A stretch of 64,000 nt of DNA, from contig NZ_WWEP01000036.1 of the NCBI RefSeq assembly GCF_009848495.1, positions 62,001 through 126,000 of the forward strand, written 5' to 3'. The stretch comes from Flavobacterium sp. MK4S-17 (GTDB lineage: Bacteria > Bacteroidota > Bacteroidia > Flavobacteriales > Flavobacteriaceae). The notes beneath the pieces are model-generated. The model did no database searches. It was not told where the DNA came from and saw only the letters and a program-made list of their open reading frames with translations. A program made the translations under genes and the position numbers. This document shows, one piece after another, positions 8,822 to 17,284 of the stretch (positions are counted from its first letter, which is position 1; every line of letters begins with the position of its first letter).

Positions 8822-9155
8822 AGGCTAATTCTTTCTGTTTAAAAATTATTGAAAGTGTTTCGATAAAATCCTGTAACTCTTCAGTAACCTTTTGGGCTGC
8901 TTTTTTTCCCTGTCCCGTTACTTTATAATATTTACGCACCCGCTTTCCTATATATACCTTTTCCGTTTCCAATATATTCTCTGCCTCCATTTTATGCAAA
9001 ATTGGGTATAGTGCACCTTCCGATATATCAATTTTCCCTTTTGTTAATTCTTTTACTTTCTGCGTTATTTCATAACCATACATTTTATCGCTGTCACTAA
9101 GCAGCTTTAAAATAATTGGCTGTAAGGTTCCCTTTGTGAGTTCTTTATTATACAT
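8802..9155 (-). CDS. PadR family transcriptional regulator
   Basis: This 117-residue winged-helix protein has the PadR core: KGTLQPIILKLLSD, then MYGYEITQKVKELT, the recognition segment ISEGALYPILHKMEAENIL, and the wing RVRKYYKVTGQGK. A C-terminal helix for dimerisation follows. An upstream ATG in frame (9170) exists, but it lies inside the operator and -7 region. The start at 9155 (MYNKELTKG) is therefore preferred; it sits only 4 nt beyond the -7 box, implying a leaderless or nearly leaderless message. The operator at 9164-9186 suggests it represses its own operon. Confidence 0.9.
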   Translation of the reverse strand: MYNKELTKGTLQPIILKLLSDSDKMYGYEITQKVKELTKGKIDISEGALYPILHKMEAENILETEKVYIGKRVRKYYKVTGQGKKAAQKVTEELQDFIETLSIIFKQKELAYATDGR

Positions 9156-9159
9156 ATTA

Positions 9160-9190
9160 CAAATATACATTTTATTTAAATGTATACAAA
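9160..9190 (-). promoter_or_regulatory. padR operon promoter with operator in the spacer
   Basis: On the minus strand TTTG (9187-9190), 19 nt, then TATATTTG (9160-9167) is a full Bacteroidota consensus promoter. The spacer is a palindrome, 9164-9186, with 9-bp arms TATACATTT / AAATGTATA around 5 nt; it contains the ACAT/ATGT half-sites usual for PadR sites. A protein bound there would block sigma factor contact. Confidence 0.8.
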
Positions 9191-9220
9191 TAAAATGTTT
9201 AATTTATTTTACAGTCATAA

Positions 9221-9248
9221 AAAAACCCTCCGTAAGTGGAGGGTTTTT
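9221..9248 (-). terminator. fahA terminator
   Basis: The stem AACCCTCC / GGAGGGTT has a 6-nt loop and a long T tract on the minus strand, just beyond the fumarylacetoacetase stop codon. Confidence 0.85.
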
Positions 9249-9264
9249 TTAATATTTAAATGCA

Positions 9265-10548
9265 TTATTTCTTACTAAAGGGAGGTAAGAGCCTACTGCT
9301 CACATCACCAAAGCCGATGCGTACACCATCTTTTTCGCAATGGCCGCGCATAATAACACAGTCGCCGTCATTTATAAACTTACGTTCGGTACCATCGCTT
9401 AGTTTAATAGGATTTTTTCCACCCCAGGTTAGTTCCAGCATAGAGCCAAAGCTATCGGGCGTAGGGCCGGAAATGGTTCCGCTGCCCATAAGGTCGCCAC
9501 TGTTTACACGGCAGCCGTTTACAGTATGGTGCGCCAGCTGCTGCGCCATACTCCAGTACATATATTTAAAGTTGGAGTTGCATATTATATTTTCCTCTCC
9601 ACCTTCCGGCTGTATAGCAACCTGCAGGTTTATATCAAAAGCATGTTCGCCATCCTGTTTAAGGTATTCCATAGGCTGCGGGTTTTGCTCAGGCCCTTTT
9701 GTACGGAAAGGCTCCAGTGCATCCAGCGTTACTATCCATGGCGACATGGATGATGCAAAATTTTTGGCAAGGAATGGCCCAAGTGGCACATATTCCCATT
9801 TTTGTATATCGCGTGCACTCCAGTCATTAAACAATACCAGACCAAAAATATGCTCCTCTGCCTCTTCCACAGGTATAGGTTCGCCCATTATATTGGCATC
9901 AGTGGTAATAAAAGCCATTTCAAGCTCAAAATCCACAAGCCTTGATGGCCCGAAAACAGGCTGTGTTTCACCATTCGGCAAGGTTTGCCCTTTTGGCCTC
10001 TGTACCGGTATGCCCGATGGCACTATGGTAGACGACCTGCCGTGGTACCCCACAGGAAGGTGAAGCCAGTTTGGCAGTAATGCATTTTCCGGGTCGCGGA
10101 ACATTTTTCCTACATTGGTGGCATGTTCTTTACTTGAGTAAAAATCTGTATAATCACCAATAAGCACCGGAAGCTGCATTTCAACCTCATCCATATTAAA
10201 AATTACTATTTCCCTGTGTTTGGCATTATCCCTTAGCTTTGGGTTATCGGCATCAAAAATATCAGCAATGCGGTTGCGCACCAGCCTCCATGTTTTTTTA
10301 CCGTCAGATATAAAGTCATTAAGCGTATCCTGCATAAACATATCATCGGTAAGCTCAATACCTTCAAAATAATTAAGCTGCTGCAGTGCGCCCAGGTCAA
10401 TAGCATAATCGCCTATGCGTGTACCTATGGTTACCACATCATCTTTTGTTATAAAAACTCCAAAGGGTATATTTTGTATCGGGAAATCGCTGTTAGCGGG
10501 TACTTCCAGCCATGATTTCCTGGAAGGGTCGTTTGCTGTTAATGGCAT
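9265..10548 (-). CDS. fahA: Fumarylacetoacetase
   Basis: This 427-residue enzyme of tyrosine and homogentisate breakdown hydrolyses 4-fumarylacetoacetate to fumarate and acetoacetate. The N-terminal SH3-like domain ([11 protein letters not shown]) precedes the FAH catalytic domain. That domain has the metal-binding E-x-E (VDFELEMAF, near 207), the aspartate in [24 protein letters not shown] (about 235-258), and the substrate-contacting [11 protein letters not shown]. The length equals that of typical two-domain FAH, distinct from the short FAH-fold hydrolases. No other tyrosine-catabolism gene is adjacent. It is divergent from glyA and has its own promoter and terminator. Confidence 0.96.
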   Translation of the reverse strand: MPLTANDPSRKSWLEVPANSDFPIQNIPFGVFITKDDVVTIGTRIGDYAIDLGALQQLNYFEGIELTDDMFMQDTLNDFISDGKKTWRLVRNRIADIFDADNPKLRDNAKHREIVIFNMDEVEMQLPVLIGDYTDFYSSKEHATNVGKMFRDPENALLPNWLHLPVGYHGRSSTIVPSGIPVQRPKGQTLPNGETQPVFGPSRLVDFELEMAFITTDANIMGEPIPVEEAEEHIFGLVLFNDWSARDIQKWEYVPLGPFLAKNFASSMSPWIVTLDALEPFRTKGPEQNPQPMEYLKQDGEHAFDINLQVAIQPEGGEENIICNSNFKYMYWSMAQQLAHHTVNGCRVNSGDLMGSGTISGPTPDSFGSMLELTWGGKNPIKLSDGTERKFINDGDCVIMRGHCEKDGVRIGFGDVSSRLLPPFSKK

Positions 10549-10582
10549 AATTTTTTGTGTGTTTTTGCTTTATTCGATTTAT

Positions 10583-10613
10583 CAAATATACTTTTACAAA
10601 TGGTTTTACCAAA
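10583..10613 (-). promoter_or_regulatory. fahA promoter
   Basis: TTTG (10610-10613), a 19-nt spacer, then TATATTTG (10583-10590) on the minus strand matches the Bacteroidota -33/-7 consensus exactly. The start codon lies 35 nt downstream. Confidence 0.75.
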
Positions 10614-10656
10614 CCTTTTTTATATTTTTGACAGCAAATTAACGAAAAATTATAAA

Positions 10657-11931
10657 ATGCAACGCGACGAACAGATTTTTGACCTTATCCTTGAAGAACA
10701 GGACAGGCAAATACACGGCCTTGAACTTATAGCATCTGAAAATTTTGTGAGCGACCAGGTTATGGAAGCGGCAGGTTCTGTACTCACAAATAAATATGCT
10801 GAGGGCTACCCCGGGAAAAGATATTACGGCGGTTGTGAAGTTGTAGATGTTATTGAGCAGATTGCCATTGACAGGGCAAAAGCACTGTTTGGTGCCGAGT
10901 ATGCCAATGTGCAGCCACATTCAGGCTCTCAGGCAAATGCTTCGGTTTACCATGCCTGCCTTAAGCCCGGCGATAAAATACTTGGTTTTGACCTTTCGCA
11001 CGGGGGGCACCTTACGCACGGCTCGCCGGTAAACTTTTCAGGAAGGTTATATGAAACTGTTTTTTATGGCGTAGAGAAAGAAACCGGAAGGCTTAATTAT
11101 GATAAAATTGAGGAAATAGCCAAAGCTGAAAAGCCTAAAATGATTATAGCGGGAGCTTCTGCCTATTCCCGCGATATGGATTTTAAGCGTTTCCGTGAAA
11201 TTGCCGACAGCGTAGGCGCGCTTCTGCTTGCCGATATATCGCACCCGGCAGGGCTTATAGCCAAAGGGCTTTTAAATGACCCTGTACCGCACTGCCATAT
11301 AATTACCACCACAACCCACAAAACCCTGCGCGGGCCTAGGGGTGGCATGATATTAATGGGGAAAGATTTTGAAAACCCATTCGGCATTAAAACACCAAAA
11401 GGCGAAATAAGGATGATGTCATCATTACTGGATGCTGCCGTATTTCCGGGCAACCAGGGTGGGCCTTTGGAGCATATTATTGCAGCCAAGGCTGTTGCTT
11501 TTGGCGAAGCCTTACAGGATGAGTTTTTCCGTTATGCGCTGCAGGTACAAAAAAATGCCAAGGCCATGGCCGAAGCTTTTGTAAAGCGAGGTTATGACAT
11601 TATAAGCGGCGGCACTGACAACCACATGATGCTTATTGACCTTAGGAACAAGAACATATCAGGGAAAGAAGCTGAAAATGCACTTGTTAAAGCAGAAATT
11701 ACCGTAAATAAAAATATGGTTCCTTTTGATGATAAATCACCTTTTGTAACTTCGGGCATCCGTGTGGGTACGGCAGCAATAACCACAAGGGGATTGATGG
11801 AAAAAGATATGGAAACCATTGTAAGCCTTATTGACAGAGTAATTGAAAACCACACAGATGAAACTGTTATTGAGGAAGTAGCCAATGAGGTTAATGACAT
11901 GATGAGTGAGAGGCCCATTTTTGTGTTCTAA
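10657..11931 (+). CDS. glyA: Serine hydroxymethyltransferase
   Basis: This 424-residue PLP enzyme interconverts serine plus tetrahydrofolate with glycine plus methylenetetrahydrofolate, the main source of one-carbon units. The start at [11 protein letters not shown] is chosen because the family begins there; the open frame upstream to 10555 is non-conserved and crosses the promoter. Visible signatures are [10 protein letters not shown], the stretch [23 protein letters not shown], and the PLP lysine in [14 protein letters not shown] (about residue 220). A TATTTTTG box at 10623-10630 is a candidate -7 element. It is monocistronic, with a terminator right after it. Confidence 0.98.
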   Translation: MQRDEQIFDLILEEQDRQIHGLELIASENFVSDQVMEAAGSVLTNKYAEGYPGKRYYGGCEVVDVIEQIAIDRAKALFGAEYANVQPHSGSQANASVYHACLKPGDKILGFDLSHGGHLTHGSPVNFSGRLYETVFYGVEKETGRLNYDKIEEIAKAEKPKMIIAGASAYSRDMDFKRFREIADSVGALLLADISHPAGLIAKGLLNDPVPHCHIITTTTHKTLRGPRGGMILMGKDFENPFGIKTPKGEIRMMSSLLDAAVFPGNQGGPLEHIIAAKAVAFGEALQDEFFRYALQVQKNAKAMAEAFVKRGYDIISGGTDNHMMLIDLRNKNISGKEAENALVKAEITVNKNMVPFDDKSPFVTSGIRVGTAAITTRGLMEKDMETIVSLIDRVIENHTDETVIEEVANEVNDMMSERPIFVF

Positions 11932-11949
11932 AAATTATAAAACTGAATA

Positions 11950-11978
11950 AAAAAATCCCTCTAAATGAGGGTTTTTTT
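11950..11978 (+). terminator. glyA terminator
   Basis: A CCCTC / GAGGG stem with a TAAAT loop is flanked by A and T runs, 19 nt beyond the glyA stop. Confidence 0.8.
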
Positions 11979-12004
11979 ATTGCTTATTGCAGCCGGCTAA
12001 ATAA

Positions 12005-12036
12005 TTTGCTGTATTAAAGTATTGTAATTACCTTTG
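12005..12036 (+). promoter_or_regulatory. smpB promoter
   Basis: TTTG (12005-12008), 20 nt, then TACCTTTG (12029-12036). The smpB ATG follows after only 8 nt, so the leader would be a few bases at most. Confidence 0.7.
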
Positions 12037-12044
12037 CTTTCCTT

Positions 12045-12500
12045 ATGCAAAAAACGGTTAACATACTTAATAAAAGGGCTAAGTTTGATTATGAAGTCCT
12101 TGAAAAATACACTGCTGGTATAGTGCTGGCCGGCTCTGAAATTAAATCCATCAGGCAGGGTAAGGCATCTATTGCCGAAAGTTTTTGTGAGTTTAGTAAC
12201 CATGAACTTTTTGTAATAAACAGCACTATTGAGGAATATGCCTTTAGCAACAACTTTGGGCACAAACCTAAAAGCGAGAGGAAACTGCTGCTTAACCGCA
12301 AAGAATTAAAAAGCCTTGAAAAAAGCGTGCAGAACAAAGGTTTAACTATTATACCGTTAAAGCTTTTTACCAACGAAAAAGGGCTTGCTAAACTTGATAT
12401 TGGGTTGTGCCGCGGTAAGAAAAACTACGATAAGCGTGAAACCATCAAAGACCGCGATGTAAAACGTGATCTTGACAGGATTAAAAAGATTTATAAATAG
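12045..12500 (+). CDS. smpB: SsrA-binding protein SmpB
   Basis: This 151-residue partner of transfer-messenger RNA delivers tmRNA to stalled ribosomes during trans-translation. The beta-barrel OB-fold shows LNKRAKFDYEVLEKYTAGIVLAGSEIKS at the start, then the RNA-binding patch around FCEF and 'ERKLLLNRKE'. The lysine- and arginine-rich tail (CRGKKNYDKRETIKDRDVKRDLDR) inserts in the mRNA channel in the known family. The length is normal. The tmRNA gene itself is not in the window. Confidence 0.97.
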   Translation: MQKTVNILNKRAKFDYEVLEKYTAGIVLAGSEIKSIRQGKASIAESFCEFSNHELFVINSTIEEYAFSNNFGHKPKSERKLLLNRKELKSLEKSVQNKGLTIIPLKLFTNEKGLAKLDIGLCRGKKNYDKRETIKDRDVKRDLDRIKKIYK

Positions 12501-12508
12501 CTTTCTTC

Positions 12509-13207
12509 CTAATTCTTATTTTCGAGTAAAGGCACAAAACGGAATTCGCCCAATTCGTGCTTTTCAAACCTTGTTTCATCCCTGCGTATAAGCAGTGTCA
12601 TTATCTGGCTGCGGCTCTCCTCACCCACAGGAATTACAAGCCTTCCACCTATTTTTAATTGTGCCATCAATGGCTTTGGTATTAAAGGTGCTCCTGCTGT
12701 TACTATTATACCATCATAAGGAGCATAATTAGGCAGTCCCTTATATCCATCACCAAATGATAAATGCTTGGGCCTGATACCAAGCTTAGGCAGTAATAAT
12801 GAGGTAGACTTAAATAATTCGTTTTGCCTTTCAATGCTATATACTTTGGCACCCATTGCATACAGTACAGCAGTCTGGTAGCCTGAACCTGTACCTACTT
12901 CCAGTATCTTACTTTCTTTTTTAACCTCAAGTAATTGCGACTGGAAAGCTACAGTATAAGGCTGGGAAATAGTTTGCCCTGCACCTATGGGAAAAGGCTT
13001 ATCCTGGTAAGCATAATCTTCAAAACCCGAGTTAAGGAAAAGGTGTCTGGGTATTTTTCGTATAGCCTCAAGCACATTTTTATCGGTAATGCCTTTTTGT
13101 TCCAGCAGTGTTACCAACTGATTACGAAGTCCCTGATGTTTGGCTGTATCTTTCAATGCCTGTAATTGTATTTTTGGTAAAAATAAAAACATTTTTATTA
13201 AAGCCAA
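12509..13207 (-). CDS. pcm: Protein-L-isoaspartate O-methyltransferase
   Basis: This enzyme (232 residues from the first ATG) transfers a methyl group from SAM to L-isoaspartyl residues, starting repair of aged proteins. It shows the SAM-binding ILEVGTGSGYQTAVL, the catalytic-site TISQPYTVAFQ, and PYDGIIVTAGAP. The N-terminus is uncertain. Family members I recall begin near KDTAKHQGLRNQL, which here is preceded by a TTG at 13156. The 17 residues before it are hydrophobic and not conserved, so a TTG start is plausible. It is convergent with smpB, with only 8 bp between their stops. Confidence 0.93.
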   Translation of the reverse strand: MALIKMFLFLPKIQLQALKDTAKHQGLRNQLVTLLEQKGITDKNVLEAIRKIPRHLFLNSGFEDYAYQDKPFPIGAGQTISQPYTVAFQSQLLEVKKESKILEVGTGSGYQTAVLYAMGAKVYSIERQNELFKSTSLLLPKLGIRPKHLSFGDGYKGLPNYAPYDGIIVTAGAPLIPKPLMAQLKIGGRLVIPVGEESRSQIMTLLIRRDETRFEKHELGEFRFVPLLENKN

Positions 13208-13274
13208 GCCTTAAATTAACCTGTAATGCCTATTAAAAATAATACATTGAACAGGGCATTTTTAAAACAGCTTC

Positions 13275-13306
13275 TTGCATTTTCAGGCTAAATAATGTTA
13301 CTTTTG
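13275..13306 (+). promoter_or_regulatory. Promoter of the Gfo/Idh-hbd operon
   Basis: TTG (13275-13277), 21 nt, then TACTTTTG (13299-13306). The proposed start codon lies 18 nt further on. Confidence 0.6.
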
Positions 13307-13324
13307 TTTAAAATATATATCATT

Positions 13325-14290
13325 ATGCTTAAAGTTGGCGTACTGGGAGCAGGGCATCTGGGCAAAATACATTTGCGCTTGCTTAACCAGTCACAAAAGT
13401 ATGAACTGGCAGGTTTTTATGACCCCGACAACAATAATGCTGAAAAAGTATCCCGTGAATTTGGCTACCGTAAATTTGATACAATAAGCGAGTTGATTAA
13501 TGCGGTTGATGTAGTGGATATTGTTACACCTACCCTTTCCCATTACGAATGTGCCAAAGAAGCTATAAAGGCCGGCAAGCATGTGTTTTTGGAAAAGCCT
13601 ATTTCCAATACGGTACAGGAAGCAGAAGAAATAATAGCACTAGCCAAACAATATAATGTAAAAGGCCAGGTGGGGCACGTGGAAAGGTTTAACCCGGCTT
13701 TTATAGCCACACGCGACAAAATAAACAACCCTATGTTTATTGAAACACACAGGCTGGCAGAATTTAACCCCCGCGGTACTGATGTGCCGGTTGTGCTGGA
13801 TTTAATGATACATGACATTGATGTCATACTAAGCGTAGTAAAATCTAAAGTTAAAAATATAAATGCAAGCGGTGTATCGGTAATAAGCGAAACACCCGAT
13901 ATTGCCAATGCACGCATCGAGTTTGAAAATGGCTGTGTGGCCAACCTTACCTCAAGCCGTATTTCGCTAAAAAATATGCGTAAAACACGTTTTTTCCAAA
14001 AAGATGCCTATATATCGGTTGACTTCCTGGATAAAGCTTGCGAAGTGGTTAAAATGAAGGATGCGCCCGAAATTCCGGGAGATTTTGATATGATACTACA
14101 AAATGCTGAAGGGCTGAAAAAGCAGATTTATTTTGAAAATCCGGAGGTTACAGCAAACAATGCCATTCTTGATGAGCTGGAAACTTTTGCAGACGCCATT
14201 AATAATAATACTACACCTATTGTAACACTGGAAGACGGCACCGAAGCTTTGCGTATAGCCTACAGTGTTATAGATTGCTTTAAAAAATAA
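13325..14290 (+). CDS. Gfo/Idh/MocA family oxidoreductase
   Basis: This 321-residue NAD(P)-dependent dehydrogenase begins with the Rossmann motif VGVLGAGHLGKIHL, so the ATG at 13325 is chosen over one at 13295. The family lysine sits in HVFLEKPISN (about residue 94), followed by the segments GHVERFNPAF and DLMIHDID. Members oxidise or reduce sugars, inositols, biliverdin and similar compounds; the substrate here cannot be inferred. It is followed 25 nt later by the 3-hydroxyacyl-CoA dehydrogenase gene on the same strand, suggesting co-transcription rather than a shared pathway. Confidence 0.9.
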   Translation: MLKVGVLGAGHLGKIHLRLLNQSQKYELAGFYDPDNNNAEKVSREFGYRKFDTISELINAVDVVDIVTPTLSHYECAKEAIKAGKHVFLEKPISNTVQEAEEIIALAKQYNVKGQVGHVERFNPAFIATRDKINNPMFIETHRLAEFNPRGTDVPVVLDLMIHDIDVILSVVKSKVKNINASGVSVISETPDIANARIEFENGCVANLTSSRISLKNMRKTRFFQKDAYISVDFLDKACEVVKMKDAPEIPGDFDMILQNAEGLKKQIYFENPEVTANNAILDELETFADAINNNTTPIVTLEDGTEALRIAYSVIDCFKK

Positions 14291-14315
14291 AACAAACAAC
14301 AAACAGACATACTAA

Positions 14316-15200
14316 ATGAAAAACATAGCAGTAATTGGCGCAGGAACTATGGGCAACGGTATAGCCCATACTTTTGCACAAAACGGTTTTAATGTAAAGC
14401 TTATTGATATTTCCGAAAAATCGCTTGAAAAGGGTATGGCCACCATAGCGGCAAATCTTGACCGTATGGTTGCAAAAGGCACAATAGCCGAAGAGGAAAA
14501 GCACAAAACAATAAGTAATATTATTACTTATACCGATATTAAGGACGGCGTTGTAAATACTGACCTTGTGGTTGAAGCCGCGACAGAAAATGTTGAACTC
14601 AAACTTAAAATATTCAGGGATCTTGATTCATTTTGCGAGGCCGGAACTATACTGGCAACCAATACCTCATCAATATCTATTACACAAATTGCAGCAGTAA
14701 CATCAAGGCAGGATAAAGTAATAGGTATGCACTTTATGAACCCTGTGCCTATAATGAAGCTTGTGGAAATAATAAGGGGCTACAACACATCTGATGAGGT
14801 TACGAATACTATTATGGAGCTTTCCGAAAAGCTTGGTAAAGTACCTGTTGAGGTTAATGATTACCCGGGCTTTGTAGCTAACCGCATATTAATGCCCATG
14901 ATTAATGAGGCCATTGAAACATTATATAACGGCGTTGCAGGTGTTTATGAAATTGATACTGTTATGAAACTGGGCATGGCACACCCTATGGGGCCTTTAC
15001 AACTTGCTGACTTTATAGGGCTTGATGTTTGCCTTTCTATCTTAAACGTAATGTATGACGGGTTTAAAAACCCTAAATATGCCCCATGCCCTTTATTGGT
15101 AAATATGGTTATGGCCGGCAAGCTTGGCGTAAAATCAGGTGAAGGCTTTTATGATTATTCTGAAAGCAAAAAAGCTGAAAAAGTAGCTTACAAAAAATAA
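14316..15200 (+). CDS. 3-hydroxybutyryl-CoA dehydrogenase
   Basis: This 294-residue enzyme of the HBDH/PaaH type oxidises 3-hydroxyacyl-CoA to 3-oxoacyl-CoA with NAD+. It can also work in reverse for butanoate synthesis. The NAD-binding GAGTMGNGIAHTFAQ is at residues 7-21. The catalytic His-Glu region is GMHFMNPVPIMKLVEIIRG (near 138-156), and the C-terminal dimerisation domain contains DYPGFVANRILMPMINEA. The length fits the stand-alone enzyme, not the FadB fusion. It is the second gene of an operon with the oxidoreductase upstream; no crotonase or thiolase is adjacent. Confidence 0.94.
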   Translation: MKNIAVIGAGTMGNGIAHTFAQNGFNVKLIDISEKSLEKGMATIAANLDRMVAKGTIAEEEKHKTISNIITYTDIKDGVVNTDLVVEAATENVELKLKIFRDLDSFCEAGTILATNTSSISITQIAAVTSRQDKVIGMHFMNPVPIMKLVEIIRGYNTSDEVTNTIMELSEKLGKVPVEVNDYPGFVANRILMPMINEAIETLYNGVAGVYEIDTVMKLGMAHPMGPLQLADFIGLDVCLSILNVMYDGFKNPKYAPCPLLVNMVMAGKLGVKSGEGFYDYSESKKAEKVAYKK

Positions 15201-15237
15201 TCTTCTTTATCCTGTAGTAAGGATAATTTAATACAAA

Positions 15238-15255
15238 CCCCGCCCTGCGGCGGGG
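15238..15255 (+). terminator. GC-rich hairpin after hbd
   Basis: A perfect 7-bp stem CCCCGCC / GGCGGGG with a 4-nt loop lies just before the DUF1015 start codon, and a second hairpin (TTATCCT / AGGATAA, 15207-15226) precedes it. The T tract is short, so it may be a weak terminator or a structure in the DUF1015 leader. Confidence 0.5.
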
Positions 15256-15263
15256 CTTATACT

Positions 15264-16478
15264 ATGGCAAAGATAGTTCCCTTTAAAGCGGTGCGCCCTG
15301 CGCGCGATAAGGTAAGCCTTGTTACATCCCGTTCGTATGATGAATATAGTGCGGCTGAGCTTGCCTCGCAACTGGATTACAACCCCTTTTCATTCCTTCA
15401 TGTGCTTAACCCGGCTTATGTTAACCTGCAAAAAATAGCCACAGCAACAAGGCTTAAATCGGTGCAGATAAAATACAATGAATTTAAAGAGGAACTTATA
15501 TTAAAACACGAAAACGAGCCCGTTTTTTACCTGTATGAAATTCAGGGTAAAAACCATACTTTCAGCGGTATCATAGCCGGAACATCTATAGCTGACTATA
15601 GGAGCAATGTTATAAAAAAACACGAAGATACACTACCCTACAGGGTTGAGTATTTTAAAGATTACCTGCACACCACAGGATTTAACACCGAGCCCGTTTT
15701 AATAACCTATCCTGAAAATGATGAATTGCAGGAATGGATATCTGCAAAAAAAAATAAAAGGCCCCTGTACCATTTTTCAACACCCAACAGGGAGAAACAC
15801 ACTTTGTGGCGTATAAAAAACCAAAAGGATATTGCGTGGCTGCAAAACCATTTTGAAAATACCGAAAGCCTTTACATAGCTGACGGCCACCACCGCTCAG
15901 CTTCTGCTAATATGCTGTATGAGCAGGACAAGGCATCGGGTAACAAGAACCTGAACTATTTTATGAGTTTCCTTATTTGCGAAAGCAATCTGAAAATTTA
16001 TGAATACAACAGGATAATACATGACCTTAACGGACTTACAAAGCAGGATTTTCTCACAGCGCTTGAAAAGGATTTTACTATTGAAAACAAAAAGCAGGAA
16101 TTGTGGAAACCTCAAAATAAATTCAGCTTTGGGATGTATCTTGACGGTGAATTTTATGCCCTGCACCTAAAAGAAACTGATTATAAAAATGTGCTGGATT
16201 CGTTAGATGCACAAATATTATATAAAAAAGTGCTTCATCCGCTACTGGGCATTGGCGACCTGCGTAATGATGAGCGTATTGAATACATACCCGGCAACAA
16301 ACCTGTTACCGCAATTAAGCAAATGGTTGATGAGGGGGAGTTTGAGGTCGGCTTTATGCTATATCCTGCCAGTATAAATGAAATTAAAGAACTGGCCGAT
16401 AACAACCTCATAATGCCGCCTAAAAGCACCTATATTACTCCAAAATTCAGGAGCGGACTTGTAATTTATGAATTGTAA
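15264..16478 (+). CDS. DUF1015 family protein
   Basis: This 404-residue cytoplasmic protein of the DUF1015 family opens with MAKIVPFKAVRPARDK and has the hallmark ADGHHRSASANM (about residue 210) and the C-terminal PPKSTYITPKFRSGLVIY. The family is widespread and has been loosely linked to serine or phosphoserine metabolism in some genomes, but no activity is certain. There is no signal or membrane segment. It lies between the hbd gene and yggS; hairpins before it suggest separate regulation. Confidence 0.9.
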   Translation: MAKIVPFKAVRPARDKVSLVTSRSYDEYSAAELASQLDYNPFSFLHVLNPAYVNLQKIATATRLKSVQIKYNEFKEELILKHENEPVFYLYEIQGKNHTFSGIIAGTSIADYRSNVIKKHEDTLPYRVEYFKDYLHTTGFNTEPVLITYPENDELQEWISAKKNKRPLYHFSTPNREKHTLWRIKNQKDIAWLQNHFENTESLYIADGHHRSASANMLYEQDKASGNKNLNYFMSFLICESNLKIYEYNRIIHDLNGLTKQDFLTALEKDFTIENKKQELWKPQNKFSFGMYLDGEFYALHLKETDYKNVLDSLDAQILYKKVLHPLLGIGDLRNDERIEYIPGNKPVTAIKQMVDEGEFEVGFMLYPASINEIKELADNNLIMPPKSTYITPKFRSGLVIYEL

Positions 16479-16534
16479 TTCCTAATCTGTTAAGCGCGTA
16501 TTAGTATATTTGAAAAGCAATAATTTTTAAATTA

Positions 16535-17194
16535 ATGTCAATAGCAAATAACCTCCAAAATATAAAAACTTCCCTCCCGCCCCATGTTACACTGGTTGCG
16601 GTAAGTAAAACCAAACCTGTAGCCGACCTTATGGAAGCCTATAATGCAGGGCAGCGCACTTTTGGCGAGAATAAAATACAGGAAATGGCAGAAAAATGGG
16701 AACAGATGCCAAAAGACGCTGAATGGCACATGATTGGGCATGTGCAAACCAATAAGGTAAAATACATGGCTCCTTTTGTAAGCCTTGTACACGGTGTGGA
16801 CAGCCTGAAACTTTTAAAAGAGATAAACAAACAGGCCAAAAAAAATAACAGGGTTATTAACTGCCTCCTGCAAATGCATATAGCTGAAGAAGAAACAAAA
16901 TTCGGGATGGATGAAAAGGAACTGGAAGAACTGCTGGCATCAGAAGAATTTGCACAAATGGAAAATATAAAAGTAAAGGGGCTGATGGGTATGGCTACTT
17001 TTACCGATAATGAACAGCAGATAGCTAAAGAATTTACGCAGCTTAAAGCAATTTTTGATAATTTAAAAAATTATCCTGTACCTAACAGTGAAATTTCCGT
17101 TTTATCTATGGGTATGAGCGGCGATTATAAAATTGCTATTGAATGCGGCAGTACCATGGTGCGCATAGGCAGCAGTATCTTTGGTATGCGTTAA
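16535..17194 (+). CDS. YggS family PLP-binding protein
   Basis: This 219-residue PLPBP/COG0325 protein binds pyridoxal 5'-phosphate without known catalysis and takes part in vitamin B6 and amino-acid homeostasis. It has the PLP lysine in VAVSKTKPV (about residue 25), FGENKIQEM, HMIGHVQTNKVKY, and the phosphate-binding GSTMVRIGSSIFG at the end. The fold is the alanine-racemase type TIM barrel, complete in length. A -7 box TATATTTG lies at 16505-16512, 22 nt before the ATG. Confidence 0.94.
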   Translation: MSIANNLQNIKTSLPPHVTLVAVSKTKPVADLMEAYNAGQRTFGENKIQEMAEKWEQMPKDAEWHMIGHVQTNKVKYMAPFVSLVHGVDSLKLLKEINKQAKKNNRVINCLLQMHIAEEETKFGMDEKELEELLASEEFAQMENIKVKGLMGMATFTDNEQQIAKEFTQLKAIFDNLKNYPVPNSEISVLSMGMSGDYKIAIECGSTMVRIGSSIFGMR

Positions 17195-17221
17195 AATAAT
17201 TTTTGCCCTTTCGGCAATAGC

Positions 17222-17261
17222 TGTAAAGTTCATATTTTTTCCGACCTTTGTAAACTTTACA
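17222..17261. repeat. 9-bp inverted repeat upstream of exonuclease/GIY-YIG gene
   Basis: TGTAAAGTT (17222-17230) and AACTTTACA (17253-17261) form perfect arms 22 nt apart, 24 nt before the TTG start codon. It may be an operator or a long hairpin; no known site is recognised. Confidence 0.4.
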
Positions 17262-17284
17262 CAGTATAATTTTAAATCCCCTTT

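Noticed and set aside
9260..10063. A 267-codon open frame on the plus strand within fumarylacetoacetase
   Set aside because: It is antisense to a strongly conserved enzyme, its translation is low-complexity with many Ser, Cys and Pro, and no family is recognisable.
10555..10656. N-terminal extension of glyA
   Set aside because: The extra 34 residues are not part of the family and cover the candidate promoter box at 10623-10630.
15201..15263. Riboswitch upstream of the DUF1015 gene
   Set aside because: Two simple hairpins fit in 60 nt, too little for a known aptamer, and they are better explained as terminator-like structures after hbd.
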